From the NCBI GenBank assembly GCA_028274465.1, contig CM051455.1, positions 75,812,489 through 75,876,488 of the forward strand: a stretch of 64,000 nt of DNA, written 5' to 3'. The stretch's first letter is position 1, and each line of letters starts with the position of its first letter. The notes under the pieces were generated by a model. It saw only the letters and a program-made list of their open reading frames with translations, made no database searches and had not been told where the DNA came from. The DNA is from Plantago ovata (taxonomy: Eukaryota > Streptophyta > Magnoliopsida > Lamiales > Plantaginaceae). The position numbers and the translations under genes are program-made. Positions 11,650 through 22,200 of this stretch are shown here, piece after piece.

Positions 11650-12386
11650 ATCTCCCAGTTGGACTAGAGCTAGTCACCTTTATGCCTAATACCCAGATTA
11701 GCATAATGTCTTAAGTGGACTTCCACTGATAAGACCTTGGTGAAAGGATCTTCCACGTTGTCCGTGGTAGAGACACGTTCTATACTAACTTCTCCTCTAT
11801 CTATAATCTCACGTATAACGTGATATTTTCTAAGTACATGTTTGTTCTTATTTGTAGATCTAGGCTCCCTAGCTTGAGCGACGACGCCCGTATTGTCACA
11901 ATAAATCGTTATTGGACTAGGAGCAGGAACAGCCCTCAATTCCTTCAAGAACTCTGAAATCCAGACAGCTTCTTTCGATGCTTCTGATGCAGCAATGTAC
12001 TCGGCTTCTGTGGATGAGTCAGCAACCGTGGCTTGCTTATAACTCTTCCAACAGACTGCTCCTCCGTTCAATTTGAATACGTATCCTGTCTATGACTTAA
12101 TGCCATCAGGATCTGATTCAAATCCAGCGTCGACATACCCAGACATCTTTAATTCTGGTTCTCCACCAAACACCAAGAACATCTCTTTAGTCCGTCGAAG
12201 GTACTTAAGAATGTTCTTTACAGCAGTCCAGTGAGGTACTCCTGGATTCTGTTGGTGTCGACAAGTGACACTAAGCGCATATGCCACATCGGGCCTTGTG
12301 CAATTCATTGCATACATTATAGACCCTACTGCCGAAGCATAGGGCACACGACTCATTACATTTCTTTCTTCATCAGTTTTAGGACC
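11650..12386 (-). pseudogene. Element B pol 3' end: RT tail and RNase H
   Basis: Minus-strand reading from 12386: the end of copia RT (RVPYASAVGSIMYAMNCTRPDVAY), then RNase H with GYVDAGF, TEAEYIA, IYCDN and DPFTK carrying its acidic residues. A TAG at about 12090 splits the frame between FESDP and TGYVF. The right edge is the GGACC target site (12382-12386) of element A. The other half of the protein resumes at 39042. Confidence 0.9.
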
Positions 12387-14466
12387 TGTAAGAAAATACG
12401 GTCAGAGTTACCCCTAGGGTACGCAGTGGAATTTCAAAAATTTTCTTAACATACAGGTTAATTGATTATGTATATGCCGTATATATTTAAACACGTCAAT
12501 TAGAAGACTAACCTTACTTCCAAAGCAGGTTCCAAGTCTTCGTAACAATCTAGTTTATCTTATTCTTCGTCGAAGTCGAAGATATCTGCAATACTTTGAT
12601 TATCTGCAAGACAATAAAAGTTAGTTTCCAGCTCCTACAACCTCAACCTTGGTATCCACGGATGAACAGCCTATCAGAAAGAATGCTAGGATATTCTTTG
12701 TGTGGCCAAGAAGATGGGGCGCGCGTGTGGCTTCTAGAGGAGGGGAGAACTTTTATTTTCTCTAAGAAAACTGGGTAGAATAATTCTCTAAGAATTTGAT
12801 TCTTCAACTGTGTGAAAATCTATGTCAAAAGCTCTCTAATAGTCTACTATATAGTAGTCAATAGAAGCCTAAAGCATAAGCAATTAGAGTTCATAAAGGA
12901 ATAAGAATCTAATTCTTACCGCAATCGGAAACCAATTTCAAGTCTAGATTCATTCCCAATCAAATTAAAACTCAATCAGGAAAATCTAACTTATTCCTTA
13001 GACTTCTAATAGAGGAAGGAGTCGAACTCCTTCCCCTACTCAATCTTGCGCGCGCGCGCGCATCCTAAGGGTCATAGGTGGGTCCCGATTTTGAGACCCA
13101 CTTATAGTTCTAAGGCAATTCAAACTCCAAGTAGATTTTTCCCATGTGCATATGTTAATTCTAAATTAACATATCCTTTCAAATCTAACCTCTATTATAT
13201 TTCCAAAATATAATCTTTAACTGTATTTACATAAAATACAATTAATTAGCCAATTCAATTAATAATTCCAAATCATTAATTGAGCCACTAAATATTATAA
13301 TTAATTCCAAATCAATTATAATCCATCAATCACAATTAATCCCAAATTAATTTCGATTCCATCTTCAAGGATATTCTGATAGGCTGAATCACCACATAGT
13401 GTGACCCATAGGGCCTCATCGTATTAAGCAAGTCCTAGACTAGGCAACATGGAATTCCTAGACGGTTCCATTTGCGATATTAATACATGAGGACGTTTCA
13501 GAGGTTTCTCAAAGCTAACCCTTTCGTTGCGAAGCCTGTTGCGCTCAACGCGGCGATGGTAACGTCCCTTCATCTGACTTGCTCGAATGTATCTAGGATT
13601 GATGAAGTGTCTATCCGAATAATACATCCACGGGCGTCTTCAGTGAGTTGCATGGTGAATCCAATATCTATTATGACCATCATAATAATATTGATACGCT
13701 GGCCAGCGGTTTTACCAATCACAACTATGAACGACTATGAGCAGTGCTCTCCTGTACTACACGTGAGAGATGAATCCTTCACAGAATCACTTATCATCCC
13801 CATTTGTATGTAGACATAATCCGGGATCGTGTCTTAGGTCAACTGCTTATTCAGAGCTGACATCGACGGGTCCACCAAGGATATGGGGCAACAAATGTGA
13901 TGATTAAGTCCTGTAAGTCCAAAGGACGACTGGCATCACTTCGACAACTCACCGGTTCTCATAGACACTTCGGTGTAGAGTATACATCGATGGGAGTGTC
14001 CGGTGGGTACTTCTATTGTTCGATAAAGCTTCTTCGAACAACTATGCGTAGTTATGGGAACGTTTCTCGATTGTCCAACAATCCGTTCCGTGGCCGTGGG
14101 ATCGGCTCACACTTGCTCCAACAAGTATAACCTCCACGCATACTAGTCTTGTCTGGTTCATTCAGACCCGTACATCCGAGATGAACCTCGACTAGGGAGA
14201 GTTTGGGATAGATGATAATCACATAGCTCCCACTATCTGTGTGATCGGTCATCTATCCGAGGGGACATGTTTAATATCAATACAGACAGTAATAGAGATA
14301 TGACATGCTGCATGCCCGGTGTAATATAAATATGAAAGCGATACTCAATAGTAAAATGCAACAAACATATATTATATTACATTGACCTGTGTAATAGTAC
14401 ATATATGCCCTCTATAAGGGCACCATGCCCTTAGTAAGGACTGTCTCTAGGACATATACACTATCA
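12387..14466 (-). mobile_element. 3' LTR of element A (outer copy)
   Basis: A 2080-bp LTR in reverse orientation (starts TGTAAGAAAA, ends CACTATCA on the plus strand). The left flank is GGACC, the right flank a polypurine tract. Relative to A's 5' LTR it lacks about 24 bp near 12716 (sequence present at 37266-37290). It is nearly identical to the duplicated LTR starting at 15204. Confidence 0.93.
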
Positions 14467-15203
14467 ATCTCCCACTTGGACTAGAGCCAGTCACCTTTAT
14501 GCCTAATACCCAGATTAGCATAATGTCTTAAGTGGACTTCCACTTGTAAGACCTAGGTTAAAGGATCTACCACGTTGTTCGTGGTAGAGACACGTTCTAT
14601 ACTAACTTCTCCTCTATCAATAATCTCACGTCTAACGTGATACTTTGTAAGTACATGTTTATTCTTGTTTGTAGATCTAGGCTCCTTAGCTTAAGCGACG
14701 GCGCCCGTATTGTCCCAATAAATCGTTATTGGACTAGGAGCAGGAACAACCCTCAATTCCTTCAAGAACTCTGAAATCCAGACAGCTTCTTACGAAGCTT
14801 CTGATCCAGCAATGTACTCGACCTCTGTGGATGAGTCAGCAATCGTGGCTTGCATAGAAATCTTCCAACAGATAGCTCCTCCGTTCAATTTGAATACGTA
14901 TCCTATCTGTCACTCAAAGTCAACAGGATCTGATTCAAATCCAGCGTCGACATACCCAGACATCTTTAATTCTGGTTCTCCACCAAACACCAAGAACATC
15001 TCTTTAGTCCGTCGAAGGTACTTAAGAATGTTCTTTACAGCAGTCCAGTGAGGTACTCCTGGATTCTGTTGGTGTCGACAAGTGACACTAAGCGCATATG
15101 CCACACCGGGCCTTGTGCAATTCATTGCATACATTATAGACCCTACTGCCGAAGCATAGGGCACACGACTCATTACATTTCTTTCTTCATCAGTTTTAGG
15201 ACC
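14467..15203 (-). pseudogene. Chimeric RNase H segment made by unequal crossover (A left, B right)
   Basis: The minus-strand RT tail and RNase H are duplicated. Diagnostic bases from 14467 to about 14922 match A (31149 on), for example a stop in the SEAS motif and GACCTAGG. Bases from 14955 to 15203 match B (11650-12386), for example CATACCC and CATTACATTTC, ending in B's GGACC site followed by A's 3' LTR. The exchange therefore lies in 14922-14954. The frame has several stops and no function. Confidence 0.88.
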
Positions 15204-17033
15204 TGTAAGAAAATACTTTCAGAGTTACCCCTAGGGTACGCAGCGGAATTTCAAAAATTTTCTTAACATACAGGTTAATTGATTATGTATATGCCGTATA
15301 TATTTAAACATGTCAATTAGAAGACTAACCTTACTTCCAAAGCAGGTTCCAAGTCTTCGTAACAATCCGGTTTATCTTATCCTTCGTCGAAGTCGAAGAT
15401 ATCTGCAATACTTTGATTATCTGCAAGACAATAAAAGTTAGTTTCCAGCTCCTACAACCTCAACCTTGGTATCCACGGATGAACAGCCTATCAGAAAGAA
15501 TGCTAGGATATTCTTTGTGTGGCCAAGAAGATGGGGCGCGCGTGTGGCTTATAGAGGAGGGGAGAACTTTTATTTTCTCTAAGAAAACTGGGTAGAATAA
15601 TTCTCTAAGAATTTGATTCTTCAACTGTGTGAAAATCTATGTCAAAAGCTCTCTAATAGTCTACTATATATAGTAGTCAATAGAAGCCTAAAGCATAAGC
15701 AATTAGAGTTCATAAAGGAATAAGAATCTAATTCTTATCGCAATAGGAAACCAATTTCAAGTCTAGATTCATTCCCAATCAAATTAAAACTCAATCAGGA
15801 AAATCTAACTTATTCCTTAGACTTCTAATAGAGGAAGGAGTCGAACTCCTTCCGCTACTCAATCTTGCGCGCGCGCGCGCATCCTAAGGGTCATAGGTGG
15901 GTCCCGATTTTGAGACCCACTTATAGTTCTAAGGCAATTCAAACTCCAAGTAGATTTTTCCCATGTTCATATGATAATTCTAAATTAACATATCCTTTCA
16001 AATCTAACCTCTATTATATTTCCAAAATATAATCTTTAACTGTATTTACATAAAATACAATTAATTAGCCAATTCAATTAATAATTCTAAATCATTGATT
16101 GAGCCACTAAATATTATAATTAATTCCAAATCAATTATAATCCATCAATCACAATTAATCCCAAATTAATTTCGATTCCATCTTCAAGGATATTCTGATA
16201 GGCTGAATCACCACATAGTGTGACCCATAGGGCCTCATCGTATTAAGCAAGTCCTAGACTAGGCAACATGGAATTCCTAGACGGTTCCATTTGCAATATT
16301 AATACATGAGGACGTTTGAGAGGTTTCTCAAAGCTAACCCTTTCGTTGCGAAGCCTGTTGCGCTCAACGCGGCGATGGTAACGTCCCTTCATCTGACTTG
16401 CTCGAATGTATCTAGGATTGATGAAGTGTCTATCCGAATAATACATCCACGGGCGTCTTCAGTGAGTTGCATGGTGAATCCAATATCTATTATGACCATC
16501 ATAATAATATTGATACGCTGGCCAGCGGTTTTACCAATCACAACTATGAACGACTATGAGCAGTGCTCTCCTGTGCTACACGTGAGAGATGAATCCTTCA
16601 CAGAATCACTTATCATCCCCATTTGTATGTAGCCATAATCCGGGATCGTGTCTTAGGTCAACTGCTTATTCAGAGCTGACATCGATGGGTCCACCAAGGA
16701 TATGGGGCAACAAATGTGATGATTAAGTCCTGTAAGTCCAAAGGACGACTGGCATCACTTCGACAACTCACCGGTTCCCATAGACACTTCGGTGTAGAGT
16801 ATACATCGATGGGAGTGTCCGGTGGGTACTTCCATTGTTCGATAAAGCTTCTTCGAACAACTATGCGTAGTTATTGGAACGTTTCTCGATTGTCCAACAA
16901 TCCGTTCCGTGGCCGTGGGATCGGCTCACACTTGCTCCAACAAGTATAACCTCCACGCATACTAGTCTTGTCTGGTTCATTCAGACCCCTACATCCGAGA
17001 TGAACCTCGACTAGGGAGAGTTTGGGATAGATG
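15204..17033 (-). mobile_element. Duplicated 3' LTR of element A, left part (interrupted by G1)
   Basis: This is the second copy of the LTR at 12387, preceded by GGACC again (15199-15203). It stops at 17033 where G1 inserted with the duplication AGATG (17029-17033 and 30892-30896) and resumes at 30897. The combined length is about 2082 bp. Confidence 0.93.
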
Positions 17034-17787
17034 TGTTAGTGTTGAAATATGTCCAGTCCGCATGTACGAACTGGAGCGGTCTAAGAGCGCGACAAAGCAT
17101 CACAGGCCGTCCCTCAAAGGGCACGACCACACCCAAGTATGTCACTAAGGTGTGGATCGACCAACATAAGATCCGACCATCACTGGGAGGACAACCCTCA
17201 AAATAAGCTCCTCACAAGGACAAAGCTGCCAGTGAGCTCGAGGAGCATCTCTCGGGCTCGAGGAGACCTTACGTCAAGGTAACGCTCTTTGACAGAAACT
17301 GAGCAGGACACTACTCGCATCATCCACGCACAAGGAAGGCACGAGGACCCCAGAGCGACCAGCCATGGTTGCTCCCTTGGGCCAAGGCCCATGGACCTCC
17401 TTAATGGGCCTGGGCCGAGGAAGGCCTCAATCCTAGCCGTACACGTGGCGTGATCCTACGCGACCGGAAGTTGAAGGGCCACAAGTATATAAAGGCCTCA
17501 TTTACTCCTCAACAGTAAGCATTAATAGCACCACTCGAGCACCACATTTACTACTCATACTAGGGAAGCCTCACAACTCCCTACTCGTAAAGTCGCCTCT
17601 CCGGTCTGATACCTTACAGACCGGGCAAGAGTCACTAACCCCCCCCCTCTAGTCTATTTCAAGTAAGAGGAAGCTACAAGAAGGCTCATTTCCTATCTCA
17701 GAGTGATACTACAAGAAGAAGAACTAGAATGACTTAGACTAGCGACTCATTGCGAACTTAGAAAGAAACACGAATTACCTTTCAACA
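17034..17787 (+). mobile_element. 5' LTR of G1
   Basis: A 754-bp LTR beginning TGTTAGTG and ending TTTCAACA. TATATAAA lies at 17486-17493, giving an expected transcript start near 17520. A C-run lies at about 17639-17647. It is flanked on the left by AGATG. Confidence 0.95.
17486..17493 (+). promoter_or_regulatory. TATA box of the G1 5' LTR
   Basis: TATATAAA sits in a GC-richer context in the middle of the LTR. The same box is in the 3' LTR near 30590. It fits a Pol II core promoter for the genomic RNA. Confidence 0.75.
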
Positions 17788-17789
17788 TT

Positions 17790-17806
17790 TGGCGCCGTCT
17801 GTGGGA
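17790..17806 (+). promoter_or_regulatory. Primer binding site of G1
   Basis: TGGCGCCGTCTGTGGGA starts two bases after the LTR end. The TGGCGCC start is complementary to a tRNA 3' terminus ending in CCA and is the form seen in many Tat-lineage elements. I have not assigned the tRNA. Confidence 0.8.
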
Positions 17807-17874
17807 AGCGACACGAAAGGTTATTCCTTGCCCTACTGGTCGAGCCACATTCCTCCTCGTGACACTTCACAAAT

Positions 17875-19248
17875 ATGCCTCCCAGAAGAAGCAACCGTCT
17901 TGCTAATGCACCACCCAGGAACCCTCCTCGACCTAGAGGCCGTCCCTCTAGTAACGGTAGCGGAGGAGGAACGGATGGTGTTCCGAGGGAACCAAGAAAC
18001 AACAATGTTGCAAGGAATCGGGATTACACGAAGGGGGCATTTACTAATGTCACTCACTCCCAAAATGAAACATCGGGGGAAAATAACCCGCAAGGAGTCC
18101 CGGTAGGAAACGCCTATGGAGCTTTGAGAGTCTCGAACAACGCCGAGTCTAGGGGGCAGCCTCATCCGGTAGCAATCAACCAACCTCCCGTGGCAGTGAA
18201 TCCTCCTCAACCGGCCGCATTGACCTTCACCCTTCCTGATGGACGTGTAGTCCGACCATCAGACTTCGGGATGGACGAAGCTCAATACGGTCTATTCCTT
18301 CTTACTCTACAAGGATATGTCGGAGGTAATGAGGCTATTAGGGTTAATACTGAGATACAAGCTCAAGGAGAACCACAGGCCCCGGTGCAAGAGCAACCTC
18401 GGGCCACCCTGGTCGCTCCTCGTCAATCCCAAGGAAGAGCACCTGTTGCACAAGATGAAGCACATTCGAGAGCCAACACCAGGCTGATACAATCTCGACT
18501 TGGACCATCAAGAATCCAATCGAGGTTAGGACCCCAAGGTGCCCCGGATGACTTGAGAGACCTGATTGATAGAAGAATACAGGCATCATTACAAAATGTG
18601 GCGCAACAAGAAAATAGAGTTCAGGTGGTCGCTACACCACCCGCTCTCCCCAATCAAGTTACTCCCAACTAGGTAACTCCGCAAAACCAACAAGAAGCAG
18701 TGGAGGAGAATCAAGCATTGAGAACAGTAGCTGAGGTAACCCCCCTGGTCGATCCGATCACGGGGAGGACGCTCACTCTGGATGAACTCAACGCGAGGAA
18801 ATCCGCACTTGATGCTCAGATAGAGACTCTTCGAGGAACTGTCCAAGAGAGAGAGCAAGACCAAGATCCGAGCCCTTTATGTGATGAAATCAGAAGCCAC
18901 CAAGCCAAAATTGAAAGAGGGTTCCCCACCTTCGAAAGCTATGATGGAACAAGTTGTCCGAAGGACTACTTGGTAAGATTTGGCACTAAAATGGATGCTT
19001 ACGGTCATGACTCAAGAACCAAGGCACTCCTCTTCCCGGCTAACCTCTCCGGAGAAGCCATGAAGTGGTGGTCGCGCCTCCCTCTCCGATCCATCAAGTC
19101 ATATAGGGATCTCTGTAAGGAGTTCTCTAAACGATTCGAGAAGGTAATGAACGCCAAGAGACGGGTGAGGTACTTGGCTGAAATTGTTCAGAGAAACAAT
19201 GAAGACTTGAGGGACTTCATCAATCGCTTTCATGAAGCAGCCCTCTAA
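17875..19248 (+). pseudogene. G1 gag (interrupted by one internal stop)
   Basis: The frame starts at the first ATG after the primer site (MPPRRSNRLA, a basic Pro-rich N-terminus) with an 87-nt leader. An acidic/Gln-rich middle follows, then from about 18930 a retrotransposon gag domain (FPTFESYDGT, MKWWSRLPLRSI, RRVRYLAEIVQ). A TAG at 18670-18672 cuts the reading, which continues in the same frame. A TAA at 19246-19248 ends it, again with the same frame open beyond into pol. Gag forms the virus-like particle. Both stops are single codons in an otherwise clean frame and suggest recent inactivation. Confidence 0.9.
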
Positions 19249-19284
19249 GTCGAAGATCACTCGATCAATGAGAGGAAAGAATAT

Positions 19285-22200
19285 TTGTATGGTAACACTA
19301 CCAACATCAAATTCCAAGATGTACTCTCAGCATCGTGTGTGGAGAACGAAGCACAACTTGCCAAAGCTTGCAAGGATTTCCTCGAGGGTGAGGAATTCCG
19401 AAAAACGGTCACCGTGAGAACCAATCTTCCCAAGGAAAAAGGGAAAGAAAAAGAAAAAGAAAAGGAGTACCCCCCTCGCCCCCAAAATCCCGGGAAGCAG
19501 AGGAAAGAGCAAAAATTTGGGTTGATCAAGGAGGGCAACTCAAGAAACGATTTCAGAGACAAGAGGTCTCCTCCCAGAAGGTCACCTCCAAGACGATATA
19601 GCAACTACACAGACTTGAATAGGCCAAGATCCGACATCTTGAACTATATAGTCTCGAGGAAGCTAGACGTCTCGTGGCCACCCCCGATTAAGGAAAATCA
19701 AAGGAACAAGAGCTCAGAAAAATTTTGCAAGTTTCACAAGGGGAAAGGGCACACCTCAGACGAATGTGTCGAGCTCAAGAACGAGATTGAGAGGATGATA
19801 CGTAACGGTCAATTGGTTAACTACATCCGGAAGGAGGAACCCCTGGCACTCCTGCCCCCACCTCCTCGAAGTGGGAGCGAGCACCCTTACCAAGGAAACC
19901 CTCAGGACGACGACATTCATAATTACAACAATTATGAGAACCGCCCCGTAAATGGAAGCATCCGCACTCTCACAATTGCGGGAGGACCCGCCGGCGGCGA
20001 CACTCGTAATCAAAGGGAGATTACGGCGGACAACCTTAGGGTCCGAGATGTGAAGTATGCTCAAGCCGCGCGACCGGGAACCAACGTTATCTCTTTCGAT
20101 GATAGCGAGATACCTCTGAAGCATGCCGGAGGAGGGAACATCTATGATCCTTGCGTCCCACTTGTAGTTTCCTTGGATGTTCAATCCTACAAGTTGGGTA
20201 GAATCCTCGTCGACACTGGATGCTCGGCAAACTTGATTTTCACCGGAACCTTGAAAAGGATGCAAATGAACCCAAGGGAAGGGCTAAAAGAAGTGAGGAG
20301 CGCATTGGTAGGATTCGGAGGACAACCTATCATGCCGCTCGGAATGATCAACCTCACGGTGTCAATGGGTAGCGCTCCTAGACGAGTGACCCAACAGGTT
20401 CCTTTTGTGGTCGTCGATATGCCATTTGATTATTTCGCAGTCCTAGGCCGACCCGGTCTCTCTCAATTCCGAGTCGTAGTGTCCACAGTCCACAACAAGC
20501 TAAAATTCCCCACTCCTTTGGAAATTGGACAAGAAGTAGGAGACATACGAGAAGCATGGGAATGCTACACCATGTCAGCCAAGTTCACTTCAAGGGTTGC
20601 CATTGGAGAACCCAACCCCGGGCAATCATCCGACGAGACACCCCTGGTTCACAATGCGCCTTATCGTTTCTACACGGTTCGGCGAGTGAAGAGAAAATCA
20701 AAAAAGCCAAGTCCGTCACTTAGGCGAAGAAAAGCAATCATGAAGAAAGACAAGGATACTCTAGTAGGAGCCGTTAAGGAGCTCGAGGAGTATCAAGTGA
20801 TTCCACCAGTCCCACCTTCTTCCAAAAAGAAGAAATTCTTTGAGGAAAACAAAATTGAAGCAAGAGAAGCCCTAGAAGAAATCCAAATTGTCGAAGGAAG
20901 TGCCGACAAGGTCACAAAAATTGGCACAGAGATGGCCACTGAAGTCAGGATGAAACTCATCCAATGTTTGAAGGATAACAACGATATCTTCGCATGGAGT
21001 ACCGAGGACCTGAAGGGGATCGACCCACGTGTCGCCGTTCACCGTCTGAACGTAGACCCATCGATCACCCACATCAGAGAAAAGCGAAGAGACTTCAGTG
21101 CGGAAGATAATGCCATCATAGAAGCGGAAGTACAAAGGCTTCTTAAAGCCGGCCACATCAAGGAAGTGAGATACTCCGACTGGGTATGCAATGTGGTCCT
21201 TATGGAGAAGGGTCCGGGGAAATGGCGAATGTGCAACAATTTTACAAGGCTCAACAAGTTTTGCTCGAAGGATCCGTACCCTCTCCCACGGATCGATCAG
21301 CTGGTCGATTCCACCGCTGGATGCGCCCTCCTGAGTTTCATGGATGCATACCAGGGCTTCTACCAGGTCAAAATGGCCAAAGATGATGTGCCTAAGACTG
21401 CCTTCTTCGCTAACGGCAATGTGTATTGCTTCAACGTGATGCCATTTGGTCTTAAGAACGCCGGAGCGACCTACCAAAGGTTGGTTAACAAGATGTTCAA
21501 AGAAGAACTGGGTAAAACAATGGAGGTATATGTCGATGACATGCTCGTCAAGAGCAAGACCGAGGAGCAACATGTAGGTTACCTGGCAAAATGCTTCTCA
21601 ATCTTGAGAAAGTATGGCATGAAGCTCAACCCAGCGAAGTGTACCTTTGGAGTCAAAGGGGGGAAGTTCCTCGGTTACATGGTGACAGAAAGAGGAATAG
21701 AAGTAAACCCCGAAAAGATAAAGGCCATCCTCGATCTTCCACAACCTCAATCCATCAATGAGGTGCAACAATTGGTCGGAAAATCAATTGCGTTGAGTAG
21801 ATTCATCTCAAGGTCGGCCGAGAAAAATCTACCTTTTTTCAAGGTATTGAGAAAGAGCAGCCACTTCGAGTGGACGAAGGAGTGCGAGGAAGCCTTCGAG
21901 AAGCTGAAAGAATACTTACTCGCTCCTCCTCTATTGTCGAAACCCATAGAAGGAGAGGTACTCTATTTGTACTTAGCAGCAACCGGGGAAGCTATCAGCT
22001 CGGTCCTTGTGCGAATCCAAGGGAACGACCACTTGCCCATCTACTACTTGATCAAAGTACTCGCCGGGGCTGAAACGCGGTACATGGATATCGAGAGGCT
22101 TTCCTTTGCCCTCGTTTATACTGCAAGGAGGTTAAAAACCTACTTTGGTGCTCACAAGGTTGTTGTTTTGACAAAGCAACCTCTCAAGCAAGTCCTCGGA

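Larger units (their letters stand above)
11650..17033. repeat. Tandem duplication, period 2817 bp (RNase H plus LTR)
   Basis: The RNase H plus LTR block at 11650-14466 recurs from 14467. Matching landmarks are spaced 2817 bp apart, such as the LTR edge at 12387 and 15204. The second unit's LTR finishes at 30897-31148 after the G1 insertion. The copies differ at few sites, so the duplication is fairly recent but older than G1. Confidence 0.88.

Noticed and set aside
13424..14252. Recurring small frames of 60-108 codons (also at 3204, 5689, 16243, 16306, 37998, 38061)
   Set aside because: They lie inside Angela-like LTRs, change or break between copies, and match no protein; they are chance frames in repeated DNA.
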